A stretch of DNA of 64,000 nucleotides from Prevotella histicola JCM 15637 = DNF00424 (GCF_000613925.1 NZ_BAJX01000003.1:62001-126000), one strand, 5' to 3'; numbered from the stretch's first letter, positions 34,140-45,650 are shown. Program-made: numbers and translations. The notes: a model not told the origin generated them from the sequence alone.

Positions 34140-35205
34140 ATGCGAATTGTTCTAGCCATCGATAGTTTTAAAGGTTGCTTGTCTTCTGTAGAGGTTGAGT
34201 CTTCTGTAGAAAAGGGTGTGAAACTTAGTTGCCCTCAAGCTGAAGTTGAAAAGATTCCTGTTAGCGATGGAGGAGATGGGATGTTAGAAGTTTTTTCACA
34301 ACTGGTAGGTTGCGAGAAAGTTACGGTTGCTTGTCATGATGCTCTTATGCGTCCTATTCAGGCAGAGTATGCTATAAGCTTCTGGTGTGGTTGTCTTGGA
34401 AACTGCTGTTGCTTGTGGAATTAATCTACTGAAGTCAGAAGAGCTGAATCCTTTACGAGCAACTTCTTATGGTGTTGGAGAAGTCATTGCGGATGCTCTA
34501 CTACGTGGCTATCATAGTTATATTATAGGGTTAGGTGGCTCGGCTACTAGTGATTGTGGTTTAGGAATGTTGGCAGCTTTAAAGAGGAAATTAGGTGAAG
34601 ACTGGCAGAATAAACTGCCTAAAGATTTAGATATCATATTGGCCTCAGATGTAGCTAATCCTCTTTTTGGGGATACTGGAGCAGCTGTAGTTTTTGGACC
34701 TCAGAAGGGTGCGACGCCGGAAATGATTGCTTGTCTTGACCGTCGAGCTCGTACTTTTGCGAGACTTGCGGCAAAGCACTTTGGTTTTGATCATTCTGAA
34801 GATAAGGGAGCTGGTGCAGCAGGTGGCTTAGGTTATGCTTTTCTTCAGTTCCTTGGGGCAAAGATAAAATCTGGAGCAGGCGTTATGTTGCAGATGTCGG
34901 GGTTTGAAAACCTTGTAAAAGAAGCAGATTTGATAGTCACGGGAGAGGGAAGAGCTGATGCACAGACATTGATGGGTAAGATACCTGCGTGTGTACTAGC
35001 TTATGGTAAGCGTTTGGGTGTTCCTGTCGTGTTGCTTGCTGGACAAGTTAAGGATAAAACAGCCTTGCTTTCTGCGGGCTTTTCACAGGTGTGTTGTATC
35101 AATCCGACAGCATTACCACTTGTTGAAGCCATGGTCCCTTCTGTTACTAAAGAAAATATCCGAAAGACAGTTATGAGAAAGTTTAAAGGCTGGTTGGATT
35201 TGTAG
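34140..35205 (+). CDS. Glycerate kinase (frameshift in this sequence)
   Basis: GarK/GlxK-family kinase phosphorylating D-glycerate. The N-terminal frame (from ATG 34140) reads MRIVLAIDSFKGCLSS and VSDGGDGMLEV; after about residue 80 the frame changes near 34378 and continues with VLETAVACGINLL, GLGGSATSDCGLGMLAAL, PQKGATPE and VTGEGRAD. Total length is one base more than a multiple of three, so the net change is +1 or -2. Repaired length is about 355 residues, slightly under the usual 370-380. Monocistronic and divergent from sppA. Confidence 0.9.
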
Positions 35206-35272
35206 TAGGCTAATTTTTTTATGTGAATAATAAATAGTACCTTTGTAGCCGTTATAAATAAAAGATTGGTTT

Positions 35273-36688
35273 ATGGACGAGAATCAAATGATATGCTCAA
35301 AAAGAGTACTTCGTAAAAAACTTGACTTGCTCCTCCGGACAGGTCAAATTCTTATGGAAAGCTCTGCAGATACGAGTCGTGTGAAGCGTAATATGGAGCG
35401 TACGGCAGCCTATCTAGGGCTTCCAAAAGAAAATTTGCATATGCATGTTGACTATTATATGCTACAAGTCAATGTGAGTGATGAGTTTCATAGCTTCTCT
35501 AAGATGCAACGTTGTGATAAGCATGTCATTAATATGCTTGCTATTCAGGAGGTCTCAAAGCTCTCATGGAGGGCCATTCAGGAGGATTATTCGTTAGATC
35601 GTTATGAAGAAGAGCTTGAGAAAATTGCTCATGGCAAACATTATTATACGGATTGGATGATTGCCATTGGTGCAGGTTTTGCTTGTGGAGGATTCTGTGT
35701 TCAGTTCGGATGCGACTGGACAGCTTTCTTCTATGCGTCTATTGCTGCAATCTTAGGTAATCGTTTGCGTATGTTCTTGAATCATGCTGGTTCGAATATT
35801 TATGCTAATTTTGCTGTAGCAGCCTTTGTTAGTACGATATTGGCTTGGCTTTCATCCTATTTGTCTACGCCATCTGTTCAAGCAATGCTTCCTGAATTCT
35901 TACGTCCTATATTATTTACGAAAACACCGTGGCATCCACTCCTCGCATGTGCACTCTATATCGTTCCTGGAGTTCCGTTAATAAATGCGGTCAATGATCT
36001 CTTAGATAACCATATAAATACAGGTTTGGTACGGGCTATGAACACCATGCTTATAGTCATTGCAATGGCATTTGGTATAGCGTTGACCATTAAATGTGGG
36101 GGGATTGATAATTTTGTGAAAGACCTATCTATGACACCGCATCATAGCTTCTTTGAGTATGCACTTGCAGCTGCTATATCGGCTATGGGCTTTGCTACTA
36201 TCTATAACATTCCATATCGATTAATGCCTTGGATTGCTATAGGTGGTATAATCTGTGTTTGTTCTCGTAATTTCATAAACCTTGGTCCAGCAACAGGTAA
36301 TATTGGCTTAGGAATGGGGCTGGTTGTAGGCTCACTTTGTGGGTCGGCTCTGATTTCAATTATAAATATCAAAGCAGTCCATATCTTGCATACTCCTCAT
36401 CAATGTATTACGATTCCTGCAGTTATTCCAATTGTTCCTGGTGTGTTGATGTATCGTGCTCTATACGGTTTTATGGAAATGCAGGGAGTTGTTGGTGAAG
36501 TAACATTTGCCATGTTCAATGCTATTAATGGGTCATTGGTCCTGGTATGTATCGCTTTAGGTGTCGCTATTCCAAATATTTTTGCTCGCAAATGGATTGC
36601 TCCGCATCGTAGAGCTAAGCTAGAACGCTTAATAGAAGAGCGCAGAATGCGCGGTAAATTTGTTGATTTACACAATTTTGAGGTCTAG
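35273..36688 (+). CDS. ThrE-type threonine/serine exporter, fused N- and C-domains
   Basis: 471 residues. The N-terminal domain (1-270; DUF1212/ThrE) begins with a cytoplasmic segment including TGQILMESSADTSRVKRNMER, followed by about five helices; the C-terminal domain (about 280-450; ThrE_2) adds about five more and the PAVIPIVPGVLMYRALYGFM motif. In other bacteria the two halves are often separate genes (YjjP/YjjB), so this is the fused form. Probably exports small amino acids; specificity not readable. It has a strong terminator downstream. Confidence 0.88.
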   Translation: MDENQMICSKRVLRKKLDLLLRTGQILMESSADTSRVKRNMERTAAYLGLPKENLHMHVDYYMLQVNVSDEFHSFSKMQRCDKHVINMLAIQEVSKLSWRAIQEDYSLDRYEEELEKIAHGKHYYTDWMIAIGAGFACGGFCVQFGCDWTAFFYASIAAILGNRLRMFLNHAGSNIYANFAVAAFVSTILAWLSSYLSTPSVQAMLPEFLRPILFTKTPWHPLLACALYIVPGVPLINAVNDLLDNHINTGLVRAMNTMLIVIAMAFGIALTIKCGGIDNFVKDLSMTPHHSFFEYALAAAISAMGFATIYNIPYRLMPWIAIGGIICVCSRNFINLGPATGNIGLGMGLVVGSLCGSALISIINIKAVHILHTPHQCITIPAVIPIVPGVLMYRALYGFMEMQGVVGEVTFAMFNAINGSLVLVCIALGVAIPNIFARKWIAPHRRAKLERLIEERRMRGKFVDLHNFEV

Positions 36689-36713
36689 TTAAAGATAGAG
36701 CCTTATATATTTG

Positions 36714-36749
36714 AGCCGATGAGGAGATGTTAATCCTCATCGGCTTTTT
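36714..36749 (+). terminator. Terminator after the ThrE-type exporter
   Basis: AGCCGATGAGGA / TCCTCATCGGCT hairpin with an 8 nt loop and TTTTT. Confidence 0.85.
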
Positions 36750-36810
36750 CCTTACAGAGCACAGTGCGGTTTTCCATCAGTCATCTATTTGTAGATACTA
36801 CGTGTCAAAT

Positions 36811-36875
36811 CTTGATGGAGCTGTTGGTCAACTCCATAGGTGCTGATGGTAAGCACGCTAGGAGTTGATGCCTCG
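36811..36875. repeat. Array H: both orientations of the array G core
   Basis: The array G core AGCACTAATGGAGTTGATGC occurs here first in reverse (GTCAACTCCATAGGTGCT, 36827-36844) and then forward (36851-36871), so the two copies form an imperfect inverted pair. A third, decayed copy may precede (36811-36825). It lies between the ThrE terminator and the groES promoter region. Confidence 0.7.
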
Positions 36876-36984
36876 CACGAGGCAAAGTTGTCTCATGTTG
36901 TTCTATAGATGATTGATAGGGACTTCTAATGGTATGGGTGGCTTATAGCTATAATATGATGGTATAGGGATTACTGTCATAAGG

Positions 36985-37048
36985 ACTGACAAAAATGTCA
37001 GTATTAATTTTGTCCTTGTCAGTCTTCGCCAGTTGGCACAGTTTTCGT
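36985..37048 (+). promoter_or_regulatory. groES upstream region: palindrome and sigma-54-like site
   Basis: ACTGACAAAAATGTCAGT (36985-37002) is a perfect 6 bp-arm inverted repeat, and a related half TTGTCCTTGTCAG follows at about 37010-37022. Next comes TTGGCACAGTTTTCG (about 37033-37047), resembling a -24 element but with a poor -12. No CIRCE element (TTAGCACTC inverted repeat) and no clean TAnnTTTG box are visible. Heat-shock control here is therefore by a non-HrcA route; the sigma-54 reading is weak. Confidence 0.35.
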
Positions 37049-37121
37049 AATCTTAAAAGCGAAGTGTTTTCAAATACTTTGTGGACAGTGATATAAGATA
37101 AACTTTAAAAATAATATAATT

Positions 37122-37391
37122 ATGACAATTAAACCATTAGCAGACAGAGTACTTGTGCTTCCTGCACAGGCAGAAGAGAAAGTAGGCGGAATTATTATCC
37201 CTGATACAGCAAAAGAAAAACCACAGCGTGGAAAAGTAGTCGCTGTAGGTAATGGTACGAAGGATGAAGAAATGATTCTTAAAGCTGGTGACGAAGTGCT
37301 GTATGGTAAATATGCTGGCACTGAAATCGAGAATGATGGCGAGAAATATCTGATGATGCGTCAGAGCGATGTGTTAGCAGTAGTAGAATAA
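37122..37391 (+). CDS. groES: Co-chaperonin GroES
   Basis: Lid of the GroEL folding chamber. 89 residues, with [20 protein letters not shown], the mobile loop [18 protein letters not shown] (about 20-37) and the C-terminal [12 protein letters not shown]. Length is typical for Bacteroidetes. First gene of the groES-groEL operon, 82 bp before groEL. Confidence 0.97.
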   Translation: MTIKPLADRVLVLPAQAEEKVGGIIIPDTAKEKPQRGKVVAVGNGTKDEEMILKAGDEVLYGKYAGTEIENDGEKYLMMRQSDVLAVVE

Positions 37392-37452
37392 ATAGTTCCG
37401 GAATTGTCGATTAATGATAATCGATTGTGAAATTCGGAATTCGAGAAAGTAA

Positions 37453-39098
<1,646 letters not shown>

Positions 39099-39128
39099 TC
39101 TGAGAAAATAATAGTTTTGGTAAAAAAA

Positions 39129-39162
39129 GAGGGGAAGATGCTGAGAGGTATCTTCCCTTTTT
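39129..39162 (+). terminator. Terminator after groEL
   Basis: GGGAAGAT / ATCTTCCC with a 10 nt loop and TTTTT, about 30 bp after the groEL stop. Confidence 0.8.
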
Positions 39163-39317
39163 GGGTATAGAAGAATAGAGGCTAAAGTCTTTATGGTATT
39201 ATATTAAATAGTGTTTGTTTTTGACCTGGCATAATGTAAAGGCGGTAAATTCGTGTAACTGCTTTTGAATAATTCTAAAAACTTCAGTCTTTCAATCTTA
39301 GTCTGTAATCTTTTCGT

Positions 39318-39325
39318 TAACTTTG
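39318..39325 (+). promoter_or_regulatory. -7 element of the 66-residue membrane protein gene
   Basis: TAACTTTG ends only 5 nt before the ATG at 39330, implying a leaderless mRNA or a later start. Confidence 0.45.
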
Positions 39326-39329
39326 TAGC

Positions 39330-39530
39330 ATGAAAAGAATCGTCAATTGGAAAGAATTTGCCGTACTCTTTATAGTTATTGGGTGCGTATATTATCTGAG
39401 TAAGTCTCTGTTAATAACAGGTGGTATCCTTGTGCTTCTGTTGTTAATTGATGGCTTGTTACGTGAATATGACAATAAAAGGCGAGGCGAGAAACAAGCT
39501 GATGAGATAAGAAAGAAGCTAGAAGAGTAG
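39330..39530 (+). CDS. Small membrane protein, 66 residues
   Basis: Two adjacent hydrophobic stretches (FAVLFIVIGCVYYLS and LLITGGILVLLLLIDGLL), then a charged helical tail (REYDNKRRGEKQADEIRKKLEE). Family not recognised. Its stop is 1 bp before the ATG of the kinase-RapZ fusion gene, so the two are almost certainly translated from one mRNA. Confidence 0.72.
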   Translation: MKRIVNWKEFAVLFIVIGCVYYLSKSLLITGGILVLLLLIDGLLREYDNKRRGEKQADEIRKKLEE

Positions 39531-39531
39531 G

Positions 39532-41070
39532 ATGGAGCAGTTGTTAAGGCTATATAAGGAATGGAAGGGCTGTGCCCCTTTTAATATAGAAAAGCTTGCA
39601 GGTGCAGGGAGTAATCGCGAATATTATCGTTTGACAGATGCTGATAGTAATACAATCATAGGTGTTGTCGGTACGAGTAGGGATGAGAATCATGCCTTTG
39701 TTTACCTTGCCAAACATTTCGAAAAGCGCCAATTGCCCGTTCCACATGTATTAGCTGTCTCAGAAGATGAGAGTTGTTATTTACAATCTGATCTTGGAGA
39801 TACTTCTCTTTTTGATGCTATTCGTGGTGGACGTGATGCAGGAGGAAGGTATAATCTAGCAGAACAGGAACTTTTACGTAGAACCATTCGTGAGTTGCCC
39901 AATATACAGTTGCGCGGTGCACGTGGCTTAGATTTTTCGAACTGTTATCCACAACCAGAGTTTGATCAAGAGGGGGTTCTTTTTGATTTGAATTACTTTA
40001 AGTATTGTTTCTTAAAGGTAACGGAGCTTGATTTCCATGAATTAAAACTTGAGGCGAACTTTAGAATGTTTGCAAAAGACCTGACCTCTGAGAATATGGA
40101 TTCGTTTTTGTATCGTGATTTTCAGGCAAGGAATGTCATGTTAAAGGATGGACAGCCTTATTTTATTGACTTCCAAGGGGGGAGAAAAGGGCCTTTTTAT
40201 TATGACTTAGCTTCTTTTTTGTGGCAGGCAAGTGCAAGATATTCTTTCAAGCTACGTCGTGAACTAGTGTTTGATTACTACCAAAGTCTTAAGAATTATA
40301 CAGAAGTCCCTTCAAAGCGACATTTCGTAAATCGCCTTTCACTGTTTGTTCTTTTCCGTACATTGCAGGTCTTAGGCGCATATGGTTTCCGTGGCTATTT
40401 TGAAAGGAAGAAACATTTTATTGATTCAATTCCCCCTGCTATACAAAACCTACGTGATTTGCTGTCATTGGGTGAGGAGGTTTTCCCTTACCCTTATATG
40501 TTAGACATGTTGAAAAGGCTTACACAGCTACCACAGTTTGCTTATACTGAGGAGTCTATGATGAGTAGAACAGATGGTTTTAAGACGGTAGAGAAGGATG
40601 TTTATCAGGCTAATCCATTAGATGGACCGGCTACTTTTTCAAAATATGATGGGAAAGGGCCATTGGTAGTGCGTGTATTCAGTTTTTCATTTAAGAAGGG
40701 AATACCTGAAGATACATCAGGCAATGGTGGAGGTTATGTCTTCGATTGTAGAAGCACGCATAATCCTGGACGATATGAACCATACAAGAAAATAACAGGG
40801 TTAGATGAGCCTGTTATTCGATTCTTGGAAGATGATGGGGAGATTCTTGATTTTCTTAAACCTGTTTATAAGTTAGCTGACCATCATGTAGAACGTTATA
40901 TGCAGCGCGGCTTCACGGATCTTATGTTCAGCTTTGGTTGCACTGGTGGGCAACACCGTTCGGTTTATTGTGCACAACACCTTGCAGAGCATCTTAATCA
41001 AAAATATGGAGTAGAAGTAAAGATACAACATAGAGAACAAGGGATAGAACAAGTATTGGAAGCTAAATAA
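39532..41070 (+). CDS. AmgK-like sugar kinase fused to a RapZ C-terminal domain
   Basis: 512 residues. Residues 1-320 are an aminoglycoside-phosphotransferase-type kinase: nucleotide region AGAGSNREYYRL, catalytic loop YRDFQARNVML and metal-binding FIDFQGGR. This is the fold of AmgK, which phosphorylates MurNAc or GlcNAc at C1 during peptidoglycan recycling. Residues about 375-512 match the C-terminal domain of RapZ: FSFKKGIPEDTSGNGGGYVFDCR, NPGRY and FGCTGGQHRSVYCAQHLAEHL. RapZ in E. coli senses glucosamine-6-phosphate with this domain. The next gene encodes a MurU-like nucleotidyltransferase, AmgK's usual partner, which supports an amino-sugar role; the RapZ part may give feedback control (inference). 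Confidence 0.87.
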   Translation: MEQLLRLYKEWKGCAPFNIEKLAGAGSNREYYRLTDADSNTIIGVVGTSRDENHAFVYLAKHFEKRQLPVPHVLAVSEDESCYLQSDLGDTSLFDAIRGGRDAGGRYNLAEQELLRRTIRELPNIQLRGARGLDFSNCYPQPEFDQEGVLFDLNYFKYCFLKVTELDFHELKLEANFRMFAKDLTSENMDSFLYRDFQARNVMLKDGQPYFIDFQGGRKGPFYYDLASFLWQASARYSFKLRRELVFDYYQSLKNYTEVPSKRHFVNRLSLFVLFRTLQVLGAYGFRGYFERKKHFIDSIPPAIQNLRDLLSLGEEVFPYPYMLDMLKRLTQLPQFAYTEESMMSRTDGFKTVEKDVYQANPLDGPATFSKYDGKGPLVVRVFSFSFKKGIPEDTSGNGGGYVFDCRSTHNPGRYEPYKKITGLDEPVIRFLEDDGEILDFLKPVYKLADHHVERYMQRGFTDLMFSFGCTGGQHRSVYCAQHLAEHLNQKYGVEVKIQHREQGIEQVLEAK

Positions 41071-41110
41071 GAGTAATTACTTAGTTTTTTCATTTATGTT
41101 TATTTTTCCT

Positions 41111-41141
41111 TTTGTCAACTGGAATAAAAACAGTACTTTTG
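41111..41141 (+). promoter_or_regulatory. Promoter of the MurU-like gene
   Basis: TTTG 41111-41114, a 19 bp spacer and TACTTTTG 41134-41141, 20 bp before the ATG. Confidence 0.6.
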
Positions 41142-41161
41142 TACCATAAAAAGAATAGCTA

Positions 41162-41968
41162 ATGCAAGCAATGATTTTCGCAGCTGGGCTTGGTACTCGG
41201 CTGAAACCTTTAACAGATACGATGCCAAAGGCATTGGTAAAGGTGGGGGATGCACCACTGTTGGAACATGTTATCAGAAGATTGATTGATGCAGGATGCA
41301 AGCGGATGGTCGTAAATGTCCATCATTTTGCAAATAAAATAGTAGATTACCTAAAGACGAATGATTTCGGGGTAGACATTCAAGTGTCGGATGAAACAGA
41401 GCAGCTCCTTGATACAGGTGGTGGTATCAAGCGAGCTGCTCTGCTTTTTGATGCTACATTGCCAGTACTTATACATAATGTAGACATACTAAGTAATGTC
41501 GACTTGGCTTCATTTTATAAACATGCTTTAGAACAGAAGATAGATGCACTGCTGCTAGTAAGTTGTCGTGTTACCCAACGTTATCTTATATTTGACCATC
41601 ATATGCGTTTGGTTGGTTGGGCGAACGTTGCTACAGGTGAGGTAAAATCTCCACACGACAATATCCTTCATATGCGTTTCATTTCCCCAACGGAGGATGT
41701 GACATCCTATTACCAGCAAGGTTATTATCTGTATGCTTTCTCTGGTATACATATTTTAGCTCCATCTGCTATTAAAGGTGTGGAGGCCGTTAAAGAAGAG
41801 AAATTCCCTATTATGGATTTCTATCTGCGTAACTGTGGCGCTCTGAAGATATATGGCGAATTGAAGACCGACCTCCAACTTCTTGATGTCGGCAAACTTG
41901 ATACACTGCGTAAAGCAGAAGAATTTATAGAAAAATCAGATAATCAATGTTCTTCTAAAGGGCAATGA
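41162..41968 (+). CDS. MurNAc-1-phosphate uridylyltransferase-like nucleotidyltransferase
   Basis: 268 residues of the NTP-transferase family: signature MIFAAGLGTRLKPLTDTMPKAL at residues 3-24, HHFANKIVDYL and NVDILSNVD (metal-binding Asp). Closest in layout to MurU, which makes UDP-MurNAc from MurNAc-1-P in cell-wall recycling; a generic sugar-phosphate nucleotidyltransferase is possible. Directly downstream of the AmgK-like kinase, matching the AmgK-MurU pair, but with its own promoter. guaA follows after 24 bp. Confidence 0.85.
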   Translation: MQAMIFAAGLGTRLKPLTDTMPKALVKVGDAPLLEHVIRRLIDAGCKRMVVNVHHFANKIVDYLKTNDFGVDIQVSDETEQLLDTGGGIKRAALLFDATLPVLIHNVDILSNVDLASFYKHALEQKIDALLLVSCRVTQRYLIFDHHMRLVGWANVATGEVKSPHDNILHMRFISPTEDVTSYYQQGYYLYAFSGIHILAPSAIKGVEAVKEEKFPIMDFYLRNCGALKIYGELKTDLQLLDVGKLDTLRKAEEFIEKSDNQCSSKGQ

Positions 41969-41992
41969 TTCTCTCTAAAATCTTATCAATAC

Positions 41993-43536
41993 ATGCAACA
42001 GAAGATTATCATTTTGGATTTCGGCTCACAGACAACACAGCTTATAGGGCGACGTGTACGTGAGTTGGACACCTTCTGCGAAATCCTTCCTTACAACAAA
42101 TTTCCTAAGGATGATCCATCAGTAATTGGCGTAATCCTTTCAGGATCACCTTATTCAGTACATGACCCTGAAGCTTTCAAGGTAGATCTTAGTCAGTTTA
42201 TAGGTAAGATTCCAGTCCTTGGTATCTGCTATGGTGCTCAGTTTATATCATATTCAAACGGAGGTAAAGTTGAACAGGCTGGTACACGTGAGTATGGACG
42301 TGCTAATTTAGAGACTATTAATCTTGATAATCCCCTCTTCAATGGATTTGAAAAGGGGTCTCAAGTATGGATGAGTCATGGTGACACGATTACTGCTATT
42401 CCTTCTGATTATGATATTATTGCTTCTACAGGGGATGTGAAGTTTGCTGCTTTTGCCTCTACAAAGCAACCTGTATGGGCCGTTCAATTCCATCCAGAAG
42501 TGTATCATACTCTGCAGGGGAAGCAATTGCTGAAAAACTTTGTTGTAGATATCTGTGGTAGTAAGCAGGAGTGGAGTGCGGCTTCATTTGTTGAGAGTGC
42601 CGTTCAGGAGATACGTGAACAAGTTGGAAACGATCGTGTTATACTTGGCTTGTCGGGAGGTGTAGACTCTTCTGTCTGCGCTGTACTGCTTAATAAGGCT
42701 ATTGGTAAGAATCTGACTTGTATCTTTGTAGATCACGGGATGCTTCGTAAGAATGAGTTCTCAAAGGTCATGGATGCTTATAAAGGATTAGGTTTAAACG
42801 TTATAGGGGTGGATGCTTCTGAAAAGTTCTTCAAGGATCTTGAAGGAGTGTCTGATCCTGAACAGAAACGTAAGATTATAGGCAGAGATTTCGTTGAGGT
42901 TTTTAATGCTGAAGCAAAGAAGATAACAGATGCAAAATGGCTGGCGCAGGGAACTATTTACCCTGACCGTATAGAGAGTCTAAGCATAACAGGTATGGTT
43001 ATTAAAAGCCATCATAATGTTGGAGGATTACCAAAAGAGATGCATTTGCAACTCTGTGAGCCTTTGCGTTGGCTTTTTAAGGATGAAGTTCGTCGAGTAG
43101 GTCATCAACTTAAAATGCCAGAACGACTTATCAAACGTCACCCATTCCCTGGTCCAGGTTGGCAGTGCGTATTCTTGGTGATATTACACGTGAAAAAGTC
43201 CGCATCTTACAAGATGCTGATGATATATATATTGAGAAGATGCATGGCTATATGATGCCAGACGGAACGAGCCTTTATGATCATATTTGGCAGGCTGGTA
43301 CGGTACTTCTCTCTACTATTCGCTCTGTGGGAGTCATGGGTGATGAGCGCACTTATGAACATCCAGTTGCACTTCGTGCGGTAACATCAATGGATGCGAT
43401 GACTGCAGACTGGGCACATCTCCCTTATGATTTCATGGCAGATGTATCAAATGAGATTATACGAAAGGTTAAGGGAGTTAATCGAGTATGTTATGACATA
43501 TCTTCTAAACCACCTTCGACAATAGAGTGGGAATAA
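41993..43536 (+). CDS. guaA: GMP synthase, glutamine-hydrolysing (frameshift in this sequence)
   Basis: Converts XMP to GMP with glutamine and ATP. Residues 1-190 form the class I amidotransferase ([11 protein letters not shown] with nucleophile Cys, AVQFHPEV with His); then the ATP pyrophosphatase P-loop LSGGVDSSV; then the C-terminal dimerisation domain. The frame breaks near 43160 inside RHPFPGPG: a missing T (GGTTTGG read as GGTTGG) puts [14 protein letters not shown] in another frame. Repaired length is 514 residues, normal. The gene is essential without guanine salvage, so an error is likely. Confidence 0.95.
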
Positions 43537-43542
43537 TAACTA

Positions 43543-43577
43543 AAAACAAGGAGAGGCTATTTAGCTTCTCCTTGTTT
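43543..43577 (+). terminator. Terminator after guaA
   Basis: AAACAAGGAGA / TCTCCTTGTTT hairpin just after the guaA stop. Confidence 0.8.
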
Positions 43578-43657
43578 CTTTCTACTCCTAAGGATTTAGT
43601 ATGTTTAATGTAAAGAAAAATATATTCGTAAATTCAATAGGTGATGTTTTACGTTGT

Positions 43658-43745
43658 AAAAGGGCGTCTTTCACAACGCAAAAGGTGCCCTTTTACAATG
43701 CAAAAGGTGCTCTTTTGAATTGTAAAAGAGCACCTTTTATAAAGC
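43658..43745. repeat. 22 bp tandem array D (AAAAG-N5-CTTTT cores)
   Basis: Four units at 43658, 43680, 43702 and 43724. Units 3 and 4 (centres GTGCT and AGCAC) are exact reverse complements and make a 15 bp stem with a 7 nt loop at 43702-43738. Convergent gap between guaA and mscL. Upstream flank TTCAATAGGTGATGT resembles the flank of array C. The rest of 43578-43924 shows no gene. Confidence 0.9.
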
Positions 43746-43924
43746 TAGTTGTAATAGCCTGGATATCGGGAGGTTACAAACTCAATTTTTATATTTTGTT
43801 TTTAGTTCCCTAATGTGTTATAGGAGAAAGTTTGTATTATATTTTCTTAAAGAATATATATACTCCTGTTGGTATCCAAAGCTAATTCAAGTTTCTTCTT
43901 ATTTACCTTAAATATTACTGAGTG

Positions 43925-44350
43925 TTACTGCTTCTTCAATAGGTCACGAATCTCAGTGAGAAGTTTCTCCTCATTAGTTGGCTCTGGGTCTGGTGCGGGA
44001 GCTGCTGGCTCCTCAGCCTTCTTCTTAGAAAGTTTATTGATACCTTTCACCATAAGGAACACACAGAAAGCAATTATAAGGAAATCAAATGTGGTCTGGA
44101 GGAAGTTACCGTAGTTAATAGTAGCGGGATCCGGACTTGTTACTCCAGCGATATCAACTTGAGGAAGAGTGAACTTTAAGTCAGTAAACTTCACACCACC
44201 AATAAGCCATCCGATAGGTGGCATGATAATATCGTCAACAATAGATGAAACAATCTTGCCGAAAGCACCACCGATGATTACACCGACCGCCATATCTACG
44301 GCATTACCTTTTACTGCGAAATCTTTAAATTCTTGGATTAATTTACTCAT
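43925..44350 (-). CDS. mscL: Large-conductance mechanosensitive channel
   Basis: Pentameric inner-membrane channel opened by membrane tension for osmotic emergency release. 141 residues: N-terminal amphipathic helix and first TM ([24 protein letters not shown]), second TM ([19 protein letters not shown]), and the C-terminal helix ending [11 protein letters not shown]. An alanine/proline-rich segment [16 protein letters not shown] links TM2 to the C-terminal helix. Monocistronic. The region 44351-44507 before the gapA promoter shows no further gene. Confidence 0.95.
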   Translation of the reverse strand: MSKLIQEFKDFAVKGNAVDMAVGVIIGGAFGKIVSSIVDDIIMPPIGWLIGGVKFTDLKFTLPQVDIAGVTSPDPATINYGNFLQTTFDFLIIAFCVFLMVKGINKLSKKKAEEPAAPAPDPEPTNEEKLLTEIRDLLKKQ

Positions 44351-44509
44351 AATTTTAAGTTGTTAATTTAATGAATGCCTCGTGCCTATCTATCCCATTA
44401 TGTCTCTTCCTTTGATATTTGGATATTACAATCTTTACGCATAGATTGTTCTCATTTTACTTCTATAAAGGATGAACTCATTTTTTATAATATTTAATAC
44501 ACAATGCGA

Positions 44510-44540
44510 TTGCAAAAATAAAAAAAAAATTGTATCTTTG
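44510..44540 (+). promoter_or_regulatory. gapA promoter
   Basis: TTG 44510-44512, a 20 bp spacer and TATCTTTG 44533-44540. The leader of about 75 nt contains AGGAGG near 44566, which is too far (about 50 nt) from the ATG to act as its ribosome-binding site. Confidence 0.6.
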
Positions 44541-44621
44541 CAATCGTAACATTAAAAATGTTCAATAGGAGGTAAAAAGAGAATTGTTTTTATAAACTTT
44601 TTAAAATAAATTAAGGTAAAA

Positions 44622-45650
44622 ATGGTAAATGTAGCTATTAACGGCTTTGGCCGTATTGGTCGTCTCGCATTCCGTCAGATGTTCGAGGCTGAAGGTTATG
44701 AGGTTGTTGCAATCAACGACTTGACAAGTCCTAAGATGCTTGCTCATCTGTTGAAGTATGATACCGCTCAGGGTGGTTTCGCTGGCAAGTTCGGCGAGGG
44801 TAAGCACACTGTAGAGGCTACTGAGGACTCAATTATCGTTGATGGTAAGGAGATTAAGATTTCTGCTGAGAAGGACGCTGCAAACTGCCCATGGGCTGCT
44901 AATAAGGTAGACGTTGTACTCGAGTGTACAGGTTTCTATACATCAAAGGAGAAGGCTTCTGCTCACCTCAAGGCTGGTGCTAAGAAGGTAGTTATCTCTG
45001 CTCCAGCAGGTAACGATCTTCCTACAGTTGTTTTCAATACAAACCACAAGACTTTGACTGCAGCTGATACTGTTATTTCTGCAGCTTCTTGTACAACAAA
45101 CTGCTTGGCTCCAATGGCAGCTGCTTTGAACGCATATGCTCCAATCCAGTCAGGTATCATGTCAACAATCCACGCTTACACTGGTGATCAGATGATTCTT
45201 GATGGTCCACAGCGTAAGGGCGACCTCCGTCGTTCACGTGCAGGTGCTTGCAACATCGTTCCTAACTCAACTGGTGCAGCTAAGGCTATCGGTCTTGTTA
45301 TTCCAGAGTTGAACGGTAAGTTGATTGGTTCTGCACAGCGTGTTCCAACTCCAACAGGTTCAACAACTATCCTTGTTGCTGTTGTTAAGGGTAAGGACGT
45401 AACTGTTGAAGGTATCAACGCTGCAATGAAGGCTGCTGCAACAGAGAGCTTCGGTTACAACGAGGATCAGATCGTTTCTTCTGATATCATCGGTATGCGT
45501 TTCGGTTCTTTGTTCGATGCAACTCAGACTATGGTAAGCAAGATCGACGATGATACTTATCAGGTACAGGTTGTTTCTTGGTACGACAATGAGAACTCTT
45601 ACACTTCTCAGATGGTTCGTACAATCAAGTACTTCGCAGAGTTGAAGTAA
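44622..45650 (+). CDS. gapA: Glyceraldehyde-3-phosphate dehydrogenase
   Basis: Glycolytic enzyme, 342 residues. NAD-binding [14 protein letters not shown] at residues 5-18, catalytic Cys in [30 protein letters not shown] and the C-terminal SWYDNEN. The asymmetric codon use (high frequency of a few codons, more G+C) differs from its neighbours and fits a highly expressed gene. Monocistronic with its own promoter; the terminator overlaps the next promoter. Confidence 0.97.
   Translation: MVNVAINGFGRIGRLAFRQMFEAEGYEVVAINDLTSPKMLAHLLKYDTAQGGFAGKFGEGKHTVEATEDSIIVDGKEIKISAEKDAANCPWAANKVDVVLECTGFYTSKEKASAHLKAGAKKVVISAPAGNDLPTVVFNTNHKTLTAADTVISAASCTTNCLAPMAAALNAYAPIQSGIMSTIHAYTGDQMILDGPQRKGDLRRSRAGACNIVPNSTGAAKAIGLVIPELNGKLIGSAQRVPTPTGSTTILVAVVKGKDVTVEGINAAMKAAATESFGYNEDQIVSSDIIGMRFGSLFDATQTMVSKIDDDTYQVQVVSWYDNENSYTSQMVRTIKYFAELK

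Noticed and set aside
37033..37047. Firm sigma-54 promoter for groES
   Set aside because: The -24 part fits but the -12 GC element does not; kept only as a weak suggestion.
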